Source: Alphaproteobacteria bacterium
GTDB lineage: Bacteria > Myxococcota_A > UBA796 > CAJQPC01
NCBI GenBank assembly: GCA_020632795.1
Contig: JACKEV010000012.1
Span: forward strand, 372,001 to 436,000
Reading direction: 5' to 3'
Length of the DNA: 64,000 nucleotides
Below are positions 52,603-61,533 of this stretch, in pieces (the first letter of the stretch is position 1; each line of letters opens with the position of its first letter). The notes under the pieces were generated by a model. That model was not told the DNA's origin and did not search any database. It saw only the letters and a list, made by a program, of their open reading frames with translations. The position numbers and the translations under genes were made by a program.

Positions 52603-53454
52603 CTACCAGGTCCCGGTGAGCAGCGCGCCGGTGCCCAGGGCGAGCGCCGCGCCCCCCAGGCCGATGGCCGACCAGCCCATCGCGTGGTTGAGGTTGACGC
52701 GCCGATCCCAGGCGGGGTCGGCGGCGGCGGGCACGTCTGCGCTCCAGGCGGCGAAGGTGCCGGCCTGGACGGCGAAGGCGGCGACGGCGAGGCCCCCGGC
52801 GGCGGCGGCCCCGACGGCGAGGGGGCGGCGGGGGGAGGGCGCGGCGACCTGGGGTGGGGGGACCAGGGGCTCGGGCGCGTCAGGCTCCACCGGATCGGGG
52901 GCGGGGGGCTGCGGCGGCGGGACCAGCGCGTCGGGCAGTCCTTCGCCCCACAGGTACCAGCCGGCGACCACCGCGTCGTCCTCCAGCTCCTGGAGCAGGG
53001 CGGCGCGGCCGACGGGGATGGAGCGGACGCCGACCCGCCCGTCGACCGCCCAGGTGCGGTCCGGCAGCGGCAGGGTCTCGGCGTAGCCGGCGGTGCGGCG
53101 GGCCTCGTCGTAGAGCGCGAGGATGGGGTGGCCGGTGGGCGCCAGGGTGTCGGGCAGGGTGTAGCCCGGGCTGGCCGCCGAGAGCCCCCGCAGGGCGGCG
53201 AGCACGGGCTCGGTGCCGGCGTCGCTGCGGCGGGTGAACGCCCCCAGGGACTGCACGAGGTGCAGGGTGGGGGTCAGCTCCGGGTCGATGGGGGTTTCCA
53301 TGCAGACCAGGGTGGCGTCGACCTGGGCGACGGCGGTCTCGAAGCCGGCGAGGTCGCCCTGTTCGTAGGCGCCGAGCGCGGCGGAGAGCTGCCCGTCCAG
53401 GGCGCTCGCCGGGCAGCCGGCGGCGGCGACCGCCACCAGGGCGAGGGCGATCAC
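52603..53454 (-). CDS. Hypothetical envelope protein
   Basis: The GTG at 53454 overlaps the previous stop (GTGA). The 283-residue product has a signal peptide with possible lipobox (VAVAAAGC), a helical middle (LSAALGAYEQGDLAGFETAV), a Pro-rich linker and two C-terminal hydrophobic helices. I recognise no family. It lies between a lipoprotein and a Ser/Thr kinase gene in the same direction. Confidence 0.55.
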   Translation of the reverse strand: MIALALVAVAAAGCPASALDGQLSAALGAYEQGDLAGFETAVAQVDATLVCMETPIDPELTPTLHLVQSLGAFTRRSDAGTEPVLAALRGLSAASPGYTLPDTLAPTGHPILALYDEARRTAGYAETLPLPDRTWAVDGRVGVRSIPVGRAALLQELEDDAVVAGWYLWGEGLPDALVPPPQPPAPDPVEPDAPEPLVPPPQVAAPSPRRPLAVGAAAAGGLAVAAFAVQAGTFAAWSADVPAAADPAWDRRVNLNHAMGWSAIGLGGAALALGTGALLTGTW

Positions 53455-54017
53455 GGCGTCACCTCGCAGTTGCAGATGGGCTCCTCGCAGAAGCAGGCGT
53501 CGGGGTAGCCGTGGCGGCAGGCGAGCTGGGAGGGCAGGTAGTCGGGGGGCTCGGCGGGCTGGATCACCTGCACGAGGACGTCGAGGGGCACGTCGATGCC
53601 CGTGCCGTTCAGGACGAACAGGGTGTAGGGGGTGTCGGCGTCGAGCACGAGCCAGGCGTCGTTGACGCCGTTGACCATGGCCCCGTAGCCGGGGGTGTCC
53701 AGCTCGCAGCCCCCCGCCCGGTCCAGGCGCAGGTGGCCGTAGGGCTGCTGGTTCTCGGTCTCGAAGTGGATGTTCGTCCAGGCCTGCGCGCTGCCCGTGC
53801 GGAAGGCGATCTCGACGTACTCGCCGCCGCCGGGGTGCCGCACGGTGTCGTCGTAGAGCACGAGATCCCGGGGGGTGGACGAGTCGTCGGTGACCGAGGA
53901 GTCGTCAACAACCGAGGAGTCGTCGGCGATCGAGGAGTCGTCGGCGGGCTCGGTGACCCGGGGCAGCCACGGCCATGTGCCACCTTGTACGCAGCTCAGC
54001 AGCATCCAGACGAGCAT
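53451..54017 (-). CDS. Hypothetical lipoprotein with DDSS repeats
   Basis: The 188-residue product has a short signal peptide and lipobox (MLLSC) followed by four DDSSxx units, then a beta-rich domain and a Cys-rich end (HGYPDACFCEEPICNCEVTP) with five Cys. ATG at 54005 is an alternative start. Function unknown. Confidence 0.55.
   Translation of the reverse strand: MLVWMLLSCVQGGTWPWLPRVTEPADDSSIADDSSVVDDSSVTDDSSTPRDLVLYDDTVRHPGGGEYVEIAFRTGSAQAWTNIHFETENQQPYGHLRLDRAGGCELDTPGYGAMVNGVNDAWLVLDADTPYTLFVLNGTGIDVPLDVLVQVIQPAEPPDYLPSQLACRHGYPDACFCEEPICNCEVTP
53881..53952. repeat. Four 18-bp tandem repeats
   Basis: Four copies of an 18-bp unit beginning GAGTCGTC encode the DDSSxx spacer of the lipoprotein. 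Copies differ at the two variable codons. Confidence 0.75.
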
Positions 54018-54070
54018 CGGCGCGGTGACCTCCGAGCGGACAAGGTAGCACGGCCCCTCCGGTCACGCCG

Positions 54071-55162
54071 TCACTCGGGCGGGACCAGCGACACCCGTGG
54101 CGCGATGGATACCGCGACCGCCCGCCGCCTGTACTCTGGCGAGGTCAGCCCCGCCTGCTGGAGCCGCGAGGCCGATACGGAGATGCCGGTGGCGTCAGCG
54201 TATTCCGGGCTGGACCGTCGCTCCGGGACGGCGACGTCGTATCGGGCACGCGCCAGCACCGCGGCGCTCGGGTCGAGCGGGGCGAGGACGTCCAGCACCG
54301 CCCCGAGGTCACGCAGATCGGCGGCTCGGGAGGTGGGCGTGATCGCGTACAGTCGATCAGCCAGCGCCCGCCGCGCCGGCTCATCGAGCGCGTCGGCGGC
54401 GGACAGCAGCGCAGTGAGCGCCTCGTCCAGCGGGGCGACCTCAGAGGGATCCACCACGGACGTGGTGTGAGCGCCCCCTCGGACCTCCGTACTTCGCACA
54501 AACCACCCGGCCACCTCCAGGTCCGACGCGTCAGGTCTCCTCTGCAGCTCGACGAGCAGATCGTGGAGCGGCCACCCCAGCGGGTGTCGCGCGGACTGCG
54601 AGCCGACCAGCAGCGACACCGAGGGAGGCATCGCGCGCGCCGTGGCGAGGGTCTGCATCGCGCAGACGTCCAGCGCGACGACGTCGACGGGGAAGAGCGC
54701 TCCAGAGAGCTGCGACAGGGAGAGCGCTCCGGCCGGGGATTCGTCGGGCAGCAGCGCGTCATCCGAGACGCCGTGGCCCCACAGCACCAGCACCGTATCC
54801 TCCCCGGGGAGGACGTCGGCTCCCCACTGCAGAAAGCCGCGGAGCGTCTCCGGTGAGGCGCTGTCCGGCTCGTCGAGCGGCTGGGACTGCCACCCGCGAC
54901 CGTCGGGCTTCAGCCACAGTCGTTGTGCGTCGCCAGCGAGCTCCCGACCGAGGAAGCGATGGGGGCGCTGGTCGACCTGCACGCCGACGGACACGCCGTC
55001 CGGCGCGATGGTGGTCAGCTCCTCCAGGTTTCGGGTCGCCGCCGGGGCGAGGTCGTTGTCGGCGGCGATGTAGATCAGGACCCGCCACCGGGGGGGCTTT
55101 GGGGTGGAGCCGCAGGAGGCGACCAGCAGCGTCGCCGCGGTGAGGGATGCGAGGCGTGACAT
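54071..55162 (-). CDS. Clostripain-family (C11) caspase-like protease, lipoprotein
   Basis: AGGAGG precedes the ATG at 55162. The 363-residue protein has a lipobox (LLVASC, Cys17), WRVLIYIAADNDLAP as the first strand, catalytic His130 in VLVLWGHG and catalytic Cys167 in VVALDVCAMQ. This is the C11 clostripain/caspase-fold pattern; members usually cleave after Arg or Lys. It is lipid-anchored, and 24 bases separate it from the lipoprotein gene upstream, which has an Arg-rich linker before a Cys-rich tail. That protein is a natural candidate substrate. Confidence 0.8.
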   Translation of the reverse strand: MSRLASLTAATLLVASCGSTPKPPRWRVLIYIAADNDLAPAATRNLEELTTIAPDGVSVGVQVDQRPHRFLGRELAGDAQRLWLKPDGRGWQSQPLDEPDSASPETLRGFLQWGADVLPGEDTVLVLWGHGVSDDALLPDESPAGALSLSQLSGALFPVDVVALDVCAMQTLATARAMPPSVSLLVGSQSARHPLGWPLHDLLVELQRRPDASDLEVAGWFVRSTEVRGGAHTTSVVDPSEVAPLDEALTALLSAADALDEPARRALADRLYAITPTSRAADLRDLGAVLDVLAPLDPSAAVLARARYDVAVPERRSSPEYADATGISVSASRLQQAGLTSPEYRRRAVAVSIAPRVSLVPPE

Positions 55163-55186
55163 GGGACCTCCTGCGGGGAGAGGGGT

Positions 55187-55957
55187 TCAACGACAGACGA
55201 TCTGCTGAACCACGATGCAGACGGCACCGCCCGCGGCGACAGGGACGTTTCCGTAGTAGATGCCGCCGCCCAGCGCGAGGCCACAGATGCGCGTCGTCAC
55301 CGGGTTGCAGATCACCTGACGCAGCCAGCGGAGGAAGCGGCCGCGGCGGCGGAGGGTGGACGCTCCGAGGTCGTCCTCCGCTGCGGACGCGGCGGTGGCC
55401 AGCGCGTCGAGCTGGTCCTGATCGATGGGGGCGACGTCGAGGATGGCGAGGGCCGCGTAGGCGTCCAGCTCCGCCTCCTCGTCCGAATCCTCGACCACAT
55501 CGGCGTAGTCGAGGACCAGGTCGCTTCCGTCCGCCAGGCCGACGCTCAACTCATCCTCGCCCTCGGTGATCTCCGCGACGCTGCCGTCCGCCGCGATCTG
55601 GCGGGCGCCGTCCTCGTCGAAGACCCAGGAGGCCGTCTCACGGGTGTCGACGTCCTCGACCGTGATGGTCTCGGTGGCGCCGTCGCGCTTGAGACGCTGG
55701 GTGACCGTAGCGCGGAAGGTGCGGCCGCCCGTCGTGTGGATCATGTACTCGGCGCTGCGCACCTCGGCGGCGTCGTTGAGCGCCAGGGTGGACACGAGCG
55801 CGCCGGTCTCGTCCTCGACCAGGTCGGGGGGCAGCGCCTCGCCGGTGGAGGACGCCGCGGGGAGGAGGGCGTCGTCCTCGGGGGCGCATCCGGGGACGGC
55901 GGTGATCGCGATCAGAGGGAGCATCAGCCCGAAGAGGGCCTTGGAGCGAAGGGACAC
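55187..55957 (-). CDS. Lipoprotein with halocin-C8-like Cys-rich C-terminus
   Basis: The GTG at 55957 has AAGGAG at a good distance; an in-frame ATG at 56032 would put the signal peptide inside. The 256-residue product has a lipobox (AVPGC, Cys24), an acidic beta-rich middle and an Arg-rich linker (LRRRGRFLRWLR, 202-213). The last 44 residues carry four Cys (217, 225, 247, 255) in the pattern ICGL...VAAGGAVCIVVQQIVC, which resembles halocin C8 (ICGL...VAGLSCLG..EIVC). It may be a precursor whose tail is released as a toxin or signal. The resemblance is by eye. Confidence 0.55.
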   Translation of the reverse strand: MSLRSKALFGLMLPLIAITAVPGCAPEDDALLPAASSTGEALPPDLVEDETGALVSTLALNDAAEVRSAEYMIHTTGGRTFRATVTQRLKRDGATETITVEDVDTRETASWVFDEDGARQIAADGSVAEITEGEDELSVGLADGSDLVLDYADVVEDSDEEAELDAYAALAILDVAPIDQDQLDALATAASAAEDDLGASTLRRRGRFLRWLRQVICNPVTTRICGLALGGGIYYGNVPVAAGGAVCIVVQQIVCR

Positions 55958-55971
55958 GGCGGACTCCTTGT

Positions 55972-56039
55972 CTGTACGTTGTTTGGGGGCTCCCCGAGAG
56001 GGCCTCGCGTGGCGCCTCGGGGACATCGACAACGTACAG
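55972..56039 (-). promoter_or_regulatory. Long leader stem-loop before the halocin-like gene
   Basis: CTGTACGTTGT (55972-55982) pairs exactly with ACAACGTACAG (56029-56039); inside, CCCCGAG (55992-55998) pairs with CTCGGGG (56016-56022). The structure ends 15 bases before the GTG start. It could be a leader control element or the terminator of the kinase gene upstream. Confidence 0.5.
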
Positions 56040-56199
56040 TTCGAATCGACCCTCCTCCAAGCCGGGGAGCGTCGGGTGTGCTACACCTTGTGACAGGGTT
56101 GAAGCAGGTCTTTCGGCCGGGGTGCCCCAGCGGGCGTCCCGGCGCGGTCACAGCCTGTGTCCCTGGCGGGGTGGTTCGGCTGAGGGCTCACGTTCTGTG

Positions 56200-58593
56200 T
56201 CACAGGAGACTGCGAGCCAGACGGAACCCCACGAGCTGACTGCGGTGTCCGGGCTTGAAGGGGAAGCGGGTCGCCGAGCGGCACAGCCAGGGCATGCTCG
56301 ACCAGCCGCCGCCGCGCATGACCCGCATGGCGTCTTCGGCCTCGGGCATCGGCTCGCCGCTCAGGGAGTAGGCGTCGGCGCACCACTCCACCACGTTCCC
56401 GGCCAGCCCCTCAACGCCATAGGGGCTGCGATCGAGCGGGGTCTCCCGGACCCGCGCGAAGGACGGGGCGCCGGCGTTGCTGAGCCCCATCTGGCACCAG
56501 GTTGCGTCGAAGGAATCGCCCCAGGGGAACAAGCGTCGGTCTGCGCCGCGCGCGGCCTTCTCCCACTCCAGCTCGGCGGGCAGGCGCCACGGGAGGCCGG
56601 CGCGCGCGGCGGTCCAGCGGGCGAAGGCCCGCGCGCCGTACCAGGTGACGTTCACCACAGGCCACTGGGGATCCCAGTCGTCCCCCTCGGCGTCGGGTGC
56701 CATCACGAAGCGGCCGTCGGCGTCGCGACCGTAGAAGCAGGCGTCCAGGTCGGCGCCGAAGTCACGGGGGGCATGACGGACGGCCTCCTCGTCCATGCCT
56801 TGCGCCAGCAGGTCATTGAGGAATTCCAGGTATTCTGTGTGGGTTACGGCGTAGCGCCGCATCACGAAGCCGTCGAGCCAGCGGCGGGCCATCGGTAGGG
56901 AGCGGGGGGCGTCGCGGTCGCCGCCGCACCAGAACCAGCCAGGGGGGATGTAGCAGTCGTCCAGCCCCAGGTCGTCTGTACGAAGCAGGGGGACGGCCTG
57001 CGGCGCGGCCTCTCCCGGAGGAGCCCCATCCCACATGAGCTTTCGGGTGATGTATACCGGGTACGAGACCGTCGCGTGGCCGGGGGCCGCCAGCTCTGCG
57101 ATGTAGCGCCCCATGGACAGAGGAACGGCGTGCAGCGGGGTCTTCCCCCGCGCCTTGGCCTGGCCGAGCACCAGTCGGCGGTCCTGCTCCTCCAGCGCGT
57201 AGAGCGTGACCGTGGCACCAGCGGGATCGGTGTGCAGCGTGAACGAGCCGGTGCCCTCCAGATAGTCCCGGTGGCGGGTCAGGTCGCAGCCCTCCAGCAG
57301 CGCTTCGAATCGTCGGGCTTCGTGGGTGTCCCCTGCGGCCTCGGCGGTGGCGTGGCGGTCACGGTAGTAGTCCGCGAGTCGTTCGATCGCCTCGGGCAGG
57401 CCCGGGAAGTGGTTCAGAGCGGCGCGCAGGGTTTCGAGGTAGCGAAGCTCCATCAGGTCGGCCTGCTCCAGGTGGGACCGCGTGTCGTCCTCCAGCGCCC
57501 AGGCGCCGCGCCGGAGATCGACCGGCGCGTAGGCCGGCAGCTCCTTGAGGATGGCCTGGGCTTTCTCGCTCAGGGACGCGGCCTGGTCCCGGTGTCGTCG
57601 GATGATCGGCAGCAACGCGTCGGCCTCGTCCACCTGCCGCAGCGCCCGCTGGCGCTCCAGCGCGCCCTCCAGCCAGGCGGTCAGGCAGCGGGCGAACGCG
57701 GCGGCGGTGGGCCGCTCCGCCGGGCGCATGGCCAGGGATTCCATACAGAGATCGATGAGGTCGTCGGGGGCGGCCAGCCCCGCCTCGCTCCCCAGCGTGC
57801 GGGCGTCGCGCGGCGGACCGTCGTAGACCTGCGTCCACCCTTGGGCGTAGGGTTTGTGTCCCGTGAGGATGGTGTAGAGGATGGCGCCGAGGGCCCACAC
57901 GTCGGTGGGTTTGCCCACCTGATCCTGCGCGCCGCGCGCCTGCTCCGGAGACATCCAGTGGGGCGTGCCGAGGAGGTCGCCGTCCCTCGTGTGGGGTGAG
58001 CGGGGGCGTCTGGTTGGCGTGAGCACGTCAGGCTGGTCGAGGATCCGGGCCAACCCCCAGTCCATCACATAGACCCGGTCGTCCTCGTCCAGCATCACAT
58101 TGGCTGGCTTTAGATCGCGATGGATGATGTCCATGCTGTGCGCGAAGGCGACGGCGGCGCTGGCGCGCGCGAGCACGTCCACCAGACCCCGCAGGCTGGC
58201 CAGAGCGTCGGGATCGTCGGGCCGACGGCGGTCTGTGATGACTCGCTCCAGGGTCACGCCGCTGACCTCGGTCATCGTGTAGAAGGGCCGACCGTCCGGC
58301 AGCCGCCCCCGGTCGTGAACCGGCACCACCGCGGGGTGTTGAAGGCGGGCGGTGATGGCCGCCTCAGCCTCGAACCGCGCCGGGTCCCGCCCAGGCAGCA
58401 TTTCCTTCCGCACCACCGTCCGCCCGAACCAGCGATCGATCACCCGCACGATCCGACCCATGCCCCCGCGCCCGATCTCGGCGTCGCCGTGGTAGCGGGC
58501 GCTGAGGTCGCTCAGGTCGATGTCAGCGTCGGGCGGGTCGACCGGACCGTACGGGTCGTCGGGGAGCAGGGTGTCATCGTTCAAGGGCATCAT
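56200..58593 (-). CDS. Ser/Thr protein kinase fused to a SUMF1/formylglycine-enzyme-like domain
   Basis: The 797-residue protein has a kinase domain with Gly loop GRGGMG (41-46), Lys63, IIHRDLKPAN (158-160), DWG in place of DFG (178-180) and a WMSPEQ activation-loop end. After helical and beta regions, residues about 565-797 form a SUMF1-type domain: FVMRRYAVTHTEYLEFLNDL, WPVVNVTWYGARAFARW, LPAELEWEKAARG, GNVVEWCADAY and MRVMRGGGW. In such fusions the SUMF1 domain mostly binds partners. It overlaps the AAA+ regulator gene by 20 bases, so kinase and regulator are probably one signalling unit. Confidence 0.85.
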   Translation of the reverse strand: MMPLNDDTLLPDDPYGPVDPPDADIDLSDLSARYHGDAEIGRGGMGRIVRVIDRWFGRTVVRKEMLPGRDPARFEAEAAITARLQHPAVVPVHDRGRLPDGRPFYTMTEVSGVTLERVITDRRRPDDPDALASLRGLVDVLARASAAVAFAHSMDIIHRDLKPANVMLDEDDRVYVMDWGLARILDQPDVLTPTRRPRSPHTRDGDLLGTPHWMSPEQARGAQDQVGKPTDVWALGAILYTILTGHKPYAQGWTQVYDGPPRDARTLGSEAGLAAPDDLIDLCMESLAMRPAERPTAAAFARCLTAWLEGALERQRALRQVDEADALLPIIRRHRDQAASLSEKAQAILKELPAYAPVDLRRGAWALEDDTRSHLEQADLMELRYLETLRAALNHFPGLPEAIERLADYYRDRHATAEAAGDTHEARRFEALLEGCDLTRHRDYLEGTGSFTLHTDPAGATVTLYALEEQDRRLVLGQAKARGKTPLHAVPLSMGRYIAELAAPGHATVSYPVYITRKLMWDGAPPGEAAPQAVPLLRTDDLGLDDCYIPPGWFWCGGDRDAPRSLPMARRWLDGFVMRRYAVTHTEYLEFLNDLLAQGMDEEAVRHAPRDFGADLDACFYGRDADGRFVMAPDAEGDDWDPQWPVVNVTWYGARAFARWTAARAGLPWRLPAELEWEKAARGADRRLFPWGDSFDATWCQMGLSNAGAPSFARVRETPLDRSPYGVEGLAGNVVEWCADAYSLSGEPMPEAEDAMRVMRGGGWSSMPWLCRSATRFPFKPGHRSQLVGFRLARSLL

Positions 58594-61339
58594 CTCCTCC
58601 AGGGCAGCGCTGCCTCAGGGACAGGGCGATCTTCTCGGGCAGGCGACGCCGAGCAACCCGGGGGGTGGGGTGCGCTTGGATGGCCTCACCCAAAGCCGAG
58701 AGCAGGCGCTCACGGTGGGTCAGGTTCGAGGTGAACAGGCGCTGGGCCTTCAGGCCTGCCAGCGCCTGGTCCTCAAGGTAGTCGGCCAGCGTGTGGAGTC
58801 CCTGTCGCCGGAGCGCCGGGATGGAGCCCCAGACGTGGTCCTTGAAGTCCTGGCCCTCGTAGCCCATCACGATGTCGACGAGCGCGTCGACATCCTGCTC
58901 AGACAGCGCCTTGAGCTGTGGCCCGAGCTTCTGCCCTTCCGCGCGGGTCTCCCTGGGGCCGGTCTGCAGGCGGGCCAGGACCTCCTCGTCGTGGTCCTCC
59001 ATCGCGAGGGGGCCCTCGGAGAGGAAGAGCTGCACCCAGGTGCGACCGCTCGCGCCCACCAGGCGCAGCTCACCTGCGACGCCGAGGGGGACCGCCACGC
59101 CGGGCGGCCCCTGGCGGAGGGCCCGTTGGGACAGAGGCCCCGCCCAAAGAGCGAGCTGGGAGTGCGGCAGGCGGATGGCTTCGAGGCCGCGCCCTGCGCG
59201 GCGCACCACCACGCTCAGCTTGCTCACGTGGTCGCACCAGTCGAGGCTCAACACCGCCGCGGGGCGGTCCTTCAGCAGTCCGGCGAGCGCCTCCTGGCGG
59301 TCTGTGCGTTGCCCAGCGGGGGGGAGTGCATCGTGGAGGCTGCGCAGCCCACGCCCGATCACCAGCGCGTCGACGTCCTCGGACTGGTGAAGGCCCCGCA
59401 GTCCGCCCCTGGGGCCGATGGATGGAAACAGGTGCACCAGAATGGGGGCGGCGCGGGTCGCGGCCGCCGGCGTGGCGAGCTGGGGGGCGATCTCGGCGAG
59501 CCGGAGGAGGGTCACGGGGCCCGGCGCGGTCATGTGCAGCGGCTCGAGGGCTCGATCCAGCTCGGTGAGGTTGCCCCGCCAGGGCTGGGACTCCAGCGCC
59601 GTGAGGGCGTCGGGCGTGATGGGGCGTCCGGCCAGCCGATCCAGGATCGCGGCTCGGAGCGACGCGGGGCGATCAGTGAGGGGCGGGATGCGTAGCACGC
59701 AGGCCCGGAGACGACCCTCCACCTCCCGGTCGGCGCAGCGTGGGCCGTCGTCCTCATGGCTGGTCACCAGCACCGGGGCACGCTGCCCGGGGCGGGGCAC
59801 GTCCGAGATGTGTTGGAGGTGCACCACACCCCCGTGCTCCAGAGCATCGACCGCCGCGCGGCGAACGACGTTGCGCAGCTCGCGGCCGTTCATGGGCCAG
59901 CTCCAGCCCATGAGCCGCTCGACGGCGTCGGGGCTCATCGTGGGCACAGGCTGTCCGAACTCGGCTGCCCACTGTGTCAGGAAGAGGCGGGCCATCGCGG
60001 AGATGTCATGTCGGTGCTGTCGCAGCGGCGGCATCCGGAAGGTCCGCTCCTCCACGCGAGCGATGAGGTCGGGCAGGAAGCGACCCTCCCGTTGCATGCG
60101 GTGGATGTCGCAGCTGGTGGCCGCGATCACGGTCGCTTCGAAGGGCCTGAGTTTGTCAGAGCCCAACGGCTGCACCATGCGGGACTCCAGCACCCGGAGC
60201 AGCTTGCGCTGGATCTTCAAGTCCAGGTGACCGAACTCGTCCAACAGCAGGATCCCGTGCCCTGCGCTCAACAACGCGCCGGCCCGCCCTGTGTGGAAGT
60301 TGCTGGCCGCTCCCTTGACGTGCCCGAACAGATCGTCCTCCACGAGCCCTTCGTTGCTGGCGCTCAGGGCGATCGCCTGGAACGGCGCGTCGGGACAGAG
60401 GAGCTGATGCAGCGCTCGGGCCAGCAACTCCTTTCCGGTCCCGGTCTCGCCCAGGATGAGGATGGCTCTCGGCGGCGCTCGCCGTAGGCGGAGTGCGTCC
60501 GCCTTCAGCCGACTCCACACCGGTCCTGTGCCGCAAAGCTCAGCCAGCGCAGGGTGGGAGGGCGGAGGTTCCCACGCGGGCTGCGGGGACGGCGGCGTCC
60601 ACCGGGGCTCCTCACCCAGGATCCGGGCGCGCAGCGCGCGCAGCTCGGCGCCCTCCAGGCTCTCCACGCCGCGGACCAGGGCCCAGCGGCCCGCGCGTAG
60701 CTCACCGTTTGCGCTCAGCCGCTCCTGCTTCGGCCCGTGCACGCACAATTCGAAGTGGGCCCACTCGGCGGCCTGGGCCTTGCCGACGCCAGCGGGGCCA
60801 GCCAGCGTGATGGCGCCGCCGAGTGGGCACTGTGTGCGCAGGGCTCGGCGCAGCCAGCCGAGTGCGGGGTCGCTCGCGATCGACCACACCTCGTCGAAGC
60901 GCCTCAGCACGGGGTGGGTGCACAGAGGCAGTGGAGCGGGCTCGGTGCTCTCCTCCAGGAGCAGCTTCACCCCGTAGCTCGCGCACAGCTCGTACAGCGC
61001 ATCGGCCGTGCCCAGATGTTGCCAGCCTGCAGAGAGATAGAGCACCGAGCCGGCGGCCAGGGACAACATCCAGGCCAGCATTCCGGTTGCTGAAGCGCCC
61101 TGTTCATCGAAATGATCGGGATCCAACCAGAGCAGCAGCGGGGCCCCCGAGCGGGCCGGGCGCCGTCCGGACTCCGTCGCCAGCGCGGCGATGGCCCGCG
61201 CCCATCGCAGCCGCAGGCGAGGGGGGGCGTCGAGCAGTGGAAGCTGGGCGAAGCCCACGTCCGTCAGCGAGCGCACCGTCTGTTCGAAGATGGTGTTCGA
61301 CACATGCTCGCGTAGGGCGCTGGTTGTCGTCGTGTCCAT
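58574..61339 (-). CDS. AAA+ regulator resembling sigma-54 activators, GAFTGA loop altered
   Basis: GGAGG precedes the ATG at 61339; the protein has 921 residues. A first degenerate P-loop (GPAGVGKAQ, about 181-189) is followed by a sigma-54-activator-type AAA+ domain: GETGTGKELLARALHQ (297-), LFGHVKGAASNF where GAFTGA is expected (343-348), Walker B GILLLDEFGH, and WPMNGRELRNVVRRA. Later, DALVIGRGLRSL may start a degraded FHA domain. Without GAFTGA it may not contact sigma-54, or it may use a variant loop. A perfect sigma-54 promoter stands 127 bases away on the divergent side. Confidence 0.75.
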   Translation of the reverse strand: MDTTTTSALREHVSNTIFEQTVRSLTDVGFAQLPLLDAPPRLRLRWARAIAALATESGRRPARSGAPLLLWLDPDHFDEQGASATGMLAWMLSLAAGSVLYLSAGWQHLGTADALYELCASYGVKLLLEESTEPAPLPLCTHPVLRRFDEVWSIASDPALGWLRRALRTQCPLGGAITLAGPAGVGKAQAAEWAHFELCVHGPKQERLSANGELRAGRWALVRGVESLEGAELRALRARILGEEPRWTPPSPQPAWEPPPSHPALAELCGTGPVWSRLKADALRLRRAPPRAILILGETGTGKELLARALHQLLCPDAPFQAIALSASNEGLVEDDLFGHVKGAASNFHTGRAGALLSAGHGILLLDEFGHLDLKIQRKLLRVLESRMVQPLGSDKLRPFEATVIAATSCDIHRMQREGRFLPDLIARVEERTFRMPPLRQHRHDISAMARLFLTQWAAEFGQPVPTMSPDAVERLMGWSWPMNGRELRNVVRRAAVDALEHGGVVHLQHISDVPRPGQRAPVLVTSHEDDGPRCADREVEGRLRACVLRIPPLTDRPASLRAAILDRLAGRPITPDALTALESQPWRGNLTELDRALEPLHMTAPGPVTLLRLAEIAPQLATPAAATRAAPILVHLFPSIGPRGGLRGLHQSEDVDALVIGRGLRSLHDALPPAGQRTDRQEALAGLLKDRPAAVLSLDWCDHVSKLSVVVRRAGRGLEAIRLPHSQLALWAGPLSQRALRQGPPGVAVPLGVAGELRLVGASGRTWVQLFLSEGPLAMEDHDEEVLARLQTGPRETRAEGQKLGPQLKALSEQDVDALVDIVMGYEGQDFKDHVWGSIPALRRQGLHTLADYLEDQALAGLKAQRLFTSNLTHRERLLSALGEAIQAHPTPRVARRRLPEKIALSLRQRCPGGDDALER

Positions 61340-61400
61340 CCTGGGACCTCCATTCCTTGTCACCCTACCAATGGTGATCGAGCGACAGTCGCCGGGTGAA

Positions 61401-61419
61401 GGTGACGATCTGCGTCACC
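61401..61419. promoter_or_regulatory. GGTGACG palindrome upstream of the sigma-54 promoter
   Basis: GGTGACG-ATCTG-CGTCACC has perfect 7-bp arms and lies about 65 bases before the -24 element at 61468. It is a candidate activator site and shares GTGACG/CGTCAC with sites near 62884 and 62975. Confidence 0.5.
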
Positions 61420-61465
61420 CGGGGCTGGTTGGGCACCTCTCCTGGGTTCTCCGGGCTCCATGGGG

Positions 61466-61484
61466 TTGGCACGGGCCTTGCTTT
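61466..61484 (+). promoter_or_regulatory. Sigma-54 promoter
   Basis: TTGGCACGGGCCTTGCTTT matches TGGCACG-N4-TTGCW without mismatch; -24 GG and -12 GC are ten bases apart. It drives the secreted-protein gene starting at 61534. Confidence 0.85.
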
Positions 61485-61533
61485 CCCAGGGGGCGCGGCC
61501 GGACAAGGATGCCCGGCCAAGGAGAAGAAGCAA

